The notes beneath the pieces were generated by a model, which was not told the origin of the DNA, searched no databases, and saw only the letters and a list, made by a program, of their open reading frames with translations. 64,000 bases of DNA. Origin: Lysobacterales bacterium. Lineage in GTDB: Bacteria; Pseudomonadota; Gammaproteobacteria; Xanthomonadales; Xanthomonadaceae. The position numbers were made by a program, and so were the translations under genes. Location of the stretch: assembly GCA_017302135.1 (NCBI GenBank), contig JAFLDZ010000011.1, positions 38,825 through 102,824 on the forward strand, given 5' to 3'. Shown here piece after piece: positions 56,301 to 61,100 of the stretch. How positions within the stretch are numbered: the first letter of the stretch is position 1; each line of letters starts with the position of its first letter.

Positions 56301-57980
56301 GATGGCGATGCGATCTACGCCGTTGTCAAAGGCAGCGGGGTGAATCACGGCGGGCGAGCGATGTCCTTGACTTCGCCGAATCCTGTCGCGCAAGCCGATC
56401 TTCTGGTCGATGTCTATCGGCGGTCGAATGTCGATCCATCGACCGTGGGCCTGATCGAAGCGCACGGCACCGGCACGGCGCTCGGCGACGCGATCGAGAT
56501 CAATGGTCTGAAAAAGGCATTCCGCGAACTGAGCGCGGACCAGGATTCGACCGCGACAGGAGCGCGGTGTGCGGTCGGCTCGGTCAAGTCCAACATAGGG
56601 CATCTCGAAGCCGCCTCGGGCATCGCCTCGCTGATCAAAGTGATGCTTGCGATCCGGCACCGGAAGATTCCCGGCGTGCTGCACTTCGAAAAGTTGAATC
56701 CCCAGATCCGGCTCGACGGTAGTCCGTTCCGCATCGCGCAGACCTCGGAAGACTGGTCTGCGATCAAAGACGCTTCCGGCACCGAGATGCCGCTGACGGC
56801 GGGCATCAGCTCGTTGGGTTTTGGCGGCGTCAATGCGCATGTCATCGTCCAGGAGTATGTCCGCGAGAAGAGGGTGGCCAGCCGCGATACGGAGCATGCC
56901 GGGAAACTCGCACGCCTGATTCTGCTCTCCGCGAAAAGCAGGGAACAGCTGCGGCAACGGGCCAGCGATCTCCTCGATCATCTGCAGGAAAACCCGCCTG
57001 TCGATGATGCGGCGTTCGCCAGTGTCGCCTACACGCTGCAGGCGGGCAGGGAAAGCATGGAAGAGCGACTGGGCCTGCTCGCTGGGTCCGTCGACGAACT
57101 CAAGCAGAAACTGGCAATGTTCGTGGCTGGAAAAGCGGCGATCGACGGCGCCTATCTCGGAGGCGCAGGCCGCGATTCGGAAAGCGTCGATCTCATCAAT
57201 CGCGACCGCGATATCAAGGCGATGATCGTCGCCAAATGGCTGTCCAGCAACGATCTGGGCCCGTTGCTGGAACTGTGGGTGAAGGGCGTCGATATCGACT
57301 GGCTTTCGCTTTATGGCGAAGCAAGACCAGTGCGTTCGAACTTGCCGACTTATCCGTTCGCGCGCGTGCGTCACTGGGTCGATACCGTCGAAACGTCTCT
57401 TGTGAATGCCGATTCGGATCTTCATGCCGACGATCGCGCCGGCCACGACGGCGAGGTCCAGGTGTTGTCGTTCGCGGCCGTTGCAGAACCGCGAACCGCA
57501 GCCGAAATGGCGGAGCGCATCATCAGGGAAGAATTGGCGCAGCAATTGCAGTCGTCACCCGGAACGTTGGCGTCGGACAAGAATCTGCTCGAGCTTGGCG
57601 TGACCTCGCTCGGTATTGCCTCGCTTGTGCGTGTCGTCAATCGCCGCCTGGGTCTCGGTCTTTCGCCCAGCGTGATTTTCGAGCATCCAACGATCGCGAA
57701 ATTTGCCGCTTACCTCGGCGAAATCGCTCCGTTCGATGCCGATCCGGCATCTGATCGGCTGGCTGCGCCAGCGATGGACGATTCTCCGGTTCTGCCTCGC
57801 GACGCAGCGACTCCGTCTGAAGAACAGCACACGCCTGTCGTTGCGGCTGCCGAGCCGATGGCTTCGATGGATCCCGTTACCGAGGAATCGAATCGCTTCG
57901 AGGACGCCAAAGACATTCTGGAAAGAATCGCATGGCGGGACGATGCTGCTGATGAGGGGTATGAACGATTGACGTTTTGA
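44349..57980 (+). CDS. Trans-AT polyketide synthase: DUF-PLP lyase / KS-DH-KR-ACP / KS-KR-ACP / KS-ACP
   Basis: 4543 residues; ATG behind GAGG. Domains by approximate residues: DUF2156-like 30-347; beta-eliminating-lyase-like 451-841; KS1 945-1371 (Cys1111, His1246, His1286); DH 1561-1835 (His1583 in HLVMGVPTLP, Asp1752 in HPSLVDGALQ); KR1 to 2331 (GGAGGLG, Tyr2242); ACP1 (Ser2400, GFDSIG); KS2 2506-2944 (Cys2676); KR2 3326-3570 (GGLGGLG, Tyr3476); ACP2 (Ser3641, GLDSIG); KS3 3734-4174 (Cys3904); ACP3 (Ser4420, but GVTSLG). No acyltransferase domain is present; KS flanks end in LPTYPFA-type motifs as in AT-less synthases. No thioesterase. The tail (ILERIAWRDD...YERLTF) may be a docking element. 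Module 3 lacks reduction, so it leaves a beta-keto group, a candidate site for beta-branching. Confidence 0.95.
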   Translation: MEDVSDTSTAQGNHAAAETGLGHTSGRAPILMLEKDVLAHPELGPWAQALFDKWKNEGSASRGIAHIAPNLFIGSDRQGYFHYSRHRKIVLVYAYTGPDDCFQAVAGELLAHCERKGYQLNFLFHAPISSIAGVAFSATPFGVVQRIPNLPEFTLKGTAMQRLRYQVSSFKKAGTCEVSEYRCGTQPIVDQEIARVIDSWCAGKTMVNPLVRAAKEEILTGTLHPRHRLFLTRANGILQNVVLISPLCEADNGYLMDLEFYGSDMLRGGLEFSIVSIIETLVAEGRTLLSLGGTYGCRIEQSENPDPEVDKLLDDLHKQNIFNDQGNFQFKNKFRPQAQTIFLCRKAGCGNPDSVIDIIMMIADPSRAQTSDAENHTVMPSMEPLPVQDMDEAAADSMRISKDPPEAHAQGVEKKKNAEPPGPDSAIPVNPAESDAAVAVAEVAGVPIPGGPRARMLADAFYNPLQLAHAGIDFDLKTDSWAQLAMPVIDARMKQLHGRLQQPGDDNASLREIFPFAHFVHTESGRTAEQALYRAWPKKGTVLQNVLFPTNLVHQIENDFKPKELPCPAFFRLDIDEPGKSDLALQTLAEILADNPQTVAMVFVEVSNNAAGGHPVSVAHLRDIKALLRPYSIPLVLDATRILENASFLLQRESEHAGSDLWHVVREVLSCADTVVASLPKDFAINKGGLLATNDAALFRAARVAVEEAGTGLDAFDRKLVSLSLRDRRYLETLVAERINAVHAVWSALKARGVPIVCPPGAHCILVDVKKLDVFSGFEQPVASFVAWLYLNAGIRAGAHSVGMQRRSETANLVRLAIPLGLEKTQVDEIAKRLSGLFERMSNIPEVVLSKEARGSFGEMTTKYTLKQYHNVSDDAQEPMIEVSGSMPQPSLTSRAVAENEQLISSEEIQQTASETSDAGNDLVDGVVTAPALPDGENGYVRQIRDIAIVGMAGRYPMAKNIGELWENLKQGRDCIEELPTERYEQRLRYGPVERYRGGFIDAVDKFDSVFFNIPPKDAERLDPQERLFVEVAWETLEDAGYYPELINREEGAQRVGVYVGAVWATYQAVGIEEKHLGGTHSPNSFLWSIANRVSYWMNFSGPSLTIDTACSSSLTALYLACEAIYAGECGSAIVGGVNLDLHQCKWDINWSGGALSKDGLCRSFGHGANGYVAGEGVGAVYIKPLDQAIADGDNIYGVIKSVVVNHGGRTSGFIVPNPKAQTSLIRTALERANVDASSIGYIEAHGTGTELGDPLEVSALNNAFRGHPVSKNSCAVGSLKSNIGHLEAAAGVASLSKVLLQMQYRQLVPSLHSSVLNEYIDFENSPFHIQQNLEEWTSKSIDGVRLPLRAGISSFGAGGSNAHVILENYEAPVIDEAPTSGREVHIFPLSARTEAQLSDVATRLHDFLGMTDAPESIRDIAFTLQIGRKAFEHRVAILARSKQELMDRLMAFISGKRNEGVVVGNVKNADAIVKLMSRSERLEVIGLLSRRRDTNKIARLWTEGVLLDWRGVNGASIGKRVSLPTYPFADKRHWVPASIPMPGMVATHRAGINALIDSNESTFERQLFKKSFHEREFFIYDHLVMGVPTLPGVAYLELARKAGELAAGRPVRRLHNVIWVSPIAVRADSIVDAWVELKPANDSVRFEVFSDDKNGKKILHSQGRLTYSTERELAAPADYIDLAGIKARCEKVLDGRDAYPLFKSFGLNLGPSFQSLQEVYRGATETLGLLKLPASRLDDLQTMLLHPSLVDGALQAGVAAQLGTATGEMLVPFSIGEVEVVYPLVSTCWTYVTEMTEGRVENSRVSRKNVVIMDEDGKVLVRIKEATGVPITEVNKEPAVGKDDAGFAKLYYEQQWDAAPLPAAASSPDVERTDAILLFDTDNALRDLYRLQLGESARARRVVLVRPAAGYHEIDPETFEIDPADPQHFARLLDALAERNCKFREICFAWSMRTDISAQNGAALQNTLESGVYAVLNLCQALVKTKVDGKLQLVYVYATGTGEIQLQNEAMSGFFRAVHLEFPKLSCKSLEVRQDAWALDPVLAAISAEYRDDAADSVAVRYLDGERQIRKLKSFDLARSVADSATTDTLREGGVYLITGGAGGLGLIFARHLASTYKARLLLTGRSKLSEEREAELSELRALGAEVAYIEADVSNLADAQRLLEEGKRLYGEINGIIHSAGVLRDSYVRNKTRPDFEAVLAPKIYGTLNLDELTAGDPLDFFVLFSSMAAVGGNAGQSDYGYANHFMDSFAYRREEQRKSGTRHGRTLSLNWSLWADGGMRVDEQTEQLFTKTLGLKLLSTDTGIEAFVEGLASDATQLAVLEGVQEKIEIAWGLRKKPVAPVSATPATSNAPAGSSVQQDMAALVQAELTRIAMEFLKLDADDISPDSVLLDLGFDSIGLTTYANEINDTYGVDVTPVLFFDYPSIQEVAKYLAAERSEEIGRVHNAPNSGAPAASVAASVDQSMSTGDTPMQINKGWNPRAFEGVDEHPANRPVPANRFAAMPIAIVGMSGVMPQSDDLEEFWNHLQGGDDLITVIPRDRWNWEEFYGDPFKEVNKSNSKWGGFMKEVDKFDALFFGISKREAQMMDPQQRIFLETVWKAIEDSGHRVSDLSGTRTGLFVGAATNDYVDVMNRLDIDLDGYSASGNSHSVLANRISFLLNLRGPSAPIDTACSSSLVALHRAIESIHTGSSDMAIVGGVQVMLSPAAYISFGMAGMLSNDGKCKTFDKRADGYVRGEGSGAIVIKPLSKAEADGDHIYAVIRATSENHGGRVTTLTAPNSAAQAELLVDAYEKAEMDPGSVGYIECHGTGTGIGDPIEIQALTRAFGELYKKHDRKPATTPHCGLSSAKTNIGHLETAAGIAGILRVLLAIKHRQIPANVHFEELNPYIKLEGSPFYIADRTRDWEAPVSQDGKVLPRRAGVSSFGFGGANAHIVLEEYLPPKTTQDNGEDGPQLIVVSAKTVDRLHAYVEAMLAHLDSAAVDFADFAYTLQVGRDEMTERLALVAADADDLRKQFRHFLGGESTSALCRGTVRSGKKDAAASLLGAESLQALLEQKNLQTLAEQWVLGADIDWRKMPRARTSKRLAVPTYPFARERCWIPGAVGFERGHVTGARDEIAIAAVPKPTKAADSSIDDAVGMLVAAPYWEQVTAEQSAGPSRGAWAQWRVMLCALPSIQSQQLEGVLAGSQCAARADVRGGNLAHRYVDYAQSCFEQIQKIFRDSLSQNALMQVVVPDDHEHSVLIGLAALMKTAKLENPRFCGQIVLCRPDVTTPELARQLQYAQSRSAEAVVRCAADSRYSVLRWKVESDLQVATAPVYKEHGVYLISGGLGGLGVLFAKRILDETRHGRVILTGRGELGGKKRDRFDALNSAANGRVSYRSVALDDASQVAQLMVWVEQEYGGLHGIIHSAGMVADNLIPRKSPEEFLSVLAPKVIGGSNLDEASRHLDLDFFAMFSSISGAFGNPGQADYAAANSFLDEFAQYRNDLVEKGERRGSTLAINWPLWAEGGMQAPIAVQKQLAQTTGMTPLSTHNGLDAFSRSILLGRQRSLVMEGQLAMLNRTLQYATAMPAAGERKVNAAAAMAATRSPARTQSDDLGLERVLKRDLLRILSQVLLVDQNQIEPDANLSEYGLDSIGVANFFRMLNETYALDIAPAVLFEYPTFEAFSEYLLTMHVAELREHYSSEIAETSSPVGASVEIAQARSHPEDPHPAGLDERPGARNAFANEPVAIVGLAGVFPGADTPDAFWRNILGGSDLVSEIPSERWDWRAHEGDSRNQANMAKARWGGFIRDVDKFDAGFFGIGALEAALMDPQQRLFLQTAWSAIEDSGHKPSELAGTRTGVFVGLGGFDYVELLREADTDIVGYSATGMAHCLLPNRLSYLLDLRGSSEAIDTACSSSLVAVHHAVEAISSGACTMAIAGGVNLMLTPTLQLALGSAGMLAGDGRCKTFDHRADGYVRGEGCAAVFLKRLDLAIADGDAIYAVVKGSGVNHGGRAMSLTSPNPVAQADLLVDVYRRSNVDPSTVGLIEAHGTGTALGDAIEINGLKKAFRELSADQDSTATGARCAVGSVKSNIGHLEAASGIASLIKVMLAIRHRKIPGVLHFEKLNPQIRLDGSPFRIAQTSEDWSAIKDASGTEMPLTAGISSLGFGGVNAHVIVQEYVREKRVASRDTEHAGKLARLILLSAKSREQLRQRASDLLDHLQENPPVDDAAFASVAYTLQAGRESMEERLGLLAGSVDELKQKLAMFVAGKAAIDGAYLGGAGRDSESVDLINRDRDIKAMIVAKWLSSNDLGPLLELWVKGVDIDWLSLYGEARPVRSNLPTYPFARVRHWVDTVETSLVNADSDLHADDRAGHDGEVQVLSFAAVAEPRTAAEMAERIIREELAQQLQSSPGTLASDKNLLELGVTSLGIASLVRVVNRRLGLGLSPSVIFEHPTIAKFAAYLGEIAPFDADPASDRLAAPAMDDSPVLPRDAATPSEEQHTPVVAAAEPMASMDPVTEESNRFEDAKDILERIAWRDDAADEGYERLTF
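44436..46872 (+). other. DUF2156-like plus tryptophanase-like PLP didomain within the megasynthase
   Basis: Residues ~30-347 resemble the DUF2156/LPG-synthase C-terminal (GNAT-like) fold: YLMDLEFYGSDMLRGGLEFSIV, LLSLGGTYGCR, FQFKNKFRPQAQTIFLCRKAG. Residues ~451-841 follow tryptophanase/tyrosine phenol-lyase order: HTESGRTAEQALYRAW, FVEVSNNAAGGHPVSVAHLRDIKALL, VLDATRILENASFLL (Asp638, Arg641), SLPKDFAINKGGLLA (Lys681 as PLP lysine) and LVRLAIPLGLEKTQVDEIAKRL. All key PLP contacts appear kept, so activity is plausible. The DUF-then-PLP order recalls the leinamycin-family DUF-SH didomain. Assignment to that function is inference. Confidence 0.75.
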
Positions 57981-58155
57981 TGCCCATCGAACGCAGGCCG
58001 CCGAACTTCATGGCGGTGCGTACGCGGAATGATGCGCCTGTCCGGAACAAGCCGGCCTACGGGGCGAGACGCTGTTTTCCGGCACGGTCGGAACGAGAAA
58101 TTGCCGGTGGACTGCGCTCATTGCGCCGCTGCCCCGATCTGTATGAGGTGTAGGG

Positions 58156-61100
58156 ATGTTGGATCCGATCCATTGCTGCTACGGGTATCTCGCGACCGCG
58201 ATCATCGAGTCCTGCCGGCGTCTCGGAGTGTTCGACAGCCTCGATGCGCACGATTATCTCGATAGCGGGACGTTGGCGCGCAAATTGAACGCCAACTTCG
58301 GCACGTTGGGCGTCGTGCTTCGGAGTCTGTGCGCGCTTGGTTTTCTCGAAGAAAAGGACGGCACCGCTTACAGACTCGCCCACGGATATTCGTGTCCGCC
58401 CTCGTACGGCGATTTTTCTTCTCTTTATGCAGCAAGCCCCGATGAATTCCTCGTTGCCGGCGCGCTGACGAGCGCACTGGCGAAGACGATCGAAACATCG
58501 TGCTCCCTGTCGCCGGAAGACCGTCGGTTGTATGGGCCTCATGCAGACGGCGCGACCATCGTATTGGCGGCATCGGCGCTCAATGAACTGGATCCCGCCG
58601 ACTTCGACGAGGCGATGCGGCGTCTTGATCCGGTTCTGGCCGAAGGTATCCACAAGCTCTTTTCGCAGCACCATTGGATCAGCGCGGCGGAAGGGCGATT
58701 GACGCCTGCTGGAGCCGCATTCCTGCAGATGCCATTGCTCGCTGATGCGATTCGATACCGTCCGATACTGGCCGTTTTGGATCAGCTGCTGTGTGGCGAT
58801 GCGGCCACTGTCCGGGAGCTGATGGACAGCCGGAAGCGCTCGCCCGTATCGCTGGAAGAGGCGCTTGCCTTCGCCGACGTGTCCCATGGCGATGTCCTCG
58901 CTGAATTGAAGAGCGATCTCGATGCGCTGTTCGAGCAATCTCTGGCCGAGGCTTGCCCCGATCTGATTATTGGCTTTGAAAACGATCCAATGCTCGAGGA
59001 GGTCGTGCGCGCCGCGACCGATGCCCGCGCGCGTTCCAACGATGCATCGATTCCCCAGCCGAGAGCGATCGCTGTCGATGCAGGAAATGCGTCCTCGCTG
59101 CGCGAGAACGTTGAGAAGACCGGATTGACCGGAATGGAAACGGCCATCGTTGTCCATGCGGGTTCGTTGCTGGGCTGTTCCGATGGCCGGGATGTGTCCT
59201 GCGATCAGGAACTCGTGGTATTGGCGGACGAGCAGCCGGTTTACCTCGACGAATCCGGGCAGTCGATGGAAGCGCTCGTTGTGCTTTCCGCATGGCAACG
59301 TGAACTCCAGCAGTGGGCTTCCACCGGACATGTTTCCCGGCACGTATTGCTGCAGGCGCATGCGACGCCGATGACTCCAGTGCAGTCCGGATCGCCGGAT
59401 GTCGACAGCGCATGGCTCGAAGCGTTCGATGCGCTCTCGGGCAATCGTCTGATTACCGCAGAGGCGTTCTTTTGCCTGGCGGCCAGAGTCGGTCTTTTCA
59501 ACGAGGGATACGTCGGCCGCTACCCGCGCGTCTCGCGCGCCTGCAAATCGAGTCTGCATCGGTTGGTCAAGCGCGATTACCGCGTAAGACACGCGACCGA
59601 GCGCGATATCGAACGGCTATGCGAACTGGAGCGGCTCTGCTGGCAGCACACCTTGAGTTCGAAAGCCAGAATCCGCGCCCGAATCGCGAATTATCCGCAA
59701 GGCCAGTTCGTGCTGGAGCGCGAGGGTCGAGTGCTGGGTGTGGTTTACAGTCAGAGGATCGATTCTGCCGACGAGCTCGCTGACAGCAACGCCGCCAACG
59801 TGCACAAGCTGCATCGCGCAGCGGGAGCGGTCATACAATTATTGGCCGTCAATATCGATCCGCAGGTGCAGAACCTCCGTTACGGCGACTTTCTGCTGGA
59901 ATTCATGCTGCAGCGCTGCAGTTTGATCGCGGGCGTTCGGCAGGTCGTAGGCGTGACGCTTTGCAAGCGCTATGACAGCACCGCCGACGAGCCCTTCGCT
60001 CAATACATCCTTCGCGAAGGCGCGGATCGCGATCCGGTTCTGGCATTCCATCATTCCCATGGCGCTTCGATCGTCAAGACGATCCCGGGCTATCGCCCGC
60101 TGGATGTGCAGAACGAGACCAATGGCGTGCTGGTGTCGTACGACATCCTCGACCGCATACAGAAAATGAAGCGCAGGGTGCTCCGTGAAGACGGGGCTGC
60201 CGAAACGCCGTTGCCGATGCTCGACCAGGAACAGGTCCGGAATTTTCTGCGCAACCAGTCGATCGTCTTGCTGGGCGAAGAGCGGGCGAACTTCGGTATC
60301 GATCGGCCGTTCATGGAAATGGGTCTCGATTCGGCCAGTCTTCTGCAATTGCAGACGCTTCTCGAGGAAGCGTGCGGAAAGCGGCTGTCGACATCGTTTT
60401 TTTTCGAATTCAACACGGTCGAAAAGGTTGCGGTCAAGCTCGGGCATCAGGACGTCCACCAGCCGACCGCCGTTCGCAGCGTGCAGCCGCCCATACTCGA
60501 ACGTAAACCGGCCGCGATCGATATCGCCGACACCGATATCGCAATCGTGGGATTGTCCTGCCGTTTGCCTGGCGGAATAGAGACGCCTGCGGATCTATGG
60601 AATGTGCTCGCCGAGGGCGCATGCGTGATCGACGCTTATCCGGATACGCGCGGTCGTTGGCCGAGCCCACGCGAATGGCCCGCGATCGATCAGGGTGGAT
60701 TCGTCAGGGGCCTCGAAGCTTTCGATGCGGCTTTCTTCCGCATTTCTCCGCTCGAAGCGCAGATGATGGATCCGCAACAGCGGATGATCATGGAGCTTGC
60801 CTGGTCCTGCTTCGAGGATGCGAACGTGCGTCCTTCGGACGTCGCGGGTTCCGACGTCGGCGTTTTCGTGGGCGCCAGCAACAGCGATTACAGTCGCCTG
60901 ATGCAGGACGCGGGGACGGAAGTGGAGGCGCACCTCGGCGTCGCCAGTTCTCTGGCCGTCATCGCGAATCGGGTGTCGTACTTCTTCGATCTGTCGGGCC
61001 CGAGTCTTCTGGTCGACACCGCATGTTCGTCTTCGCTCGTCGCGCTGCACACGGCTATGCAATCGCTGCACCGGAACGAGTGTTCAGCGGCATTGGTCGC

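Noticed and set aside
50022..57545. Very long antisense frames opposite the megasynthase (993 and 1058 residues)
   Set aside because: They are a by-product of high GC at third codon positions in the + strand gene. The translations show no domains and the + frames have full KS/KR/ACP motifs.
57981..58155. Small gene between the two megasynthases
   Set aside because: The frame starting at 58029 overlaps the second megasynthase in another phase and has no supporting features.
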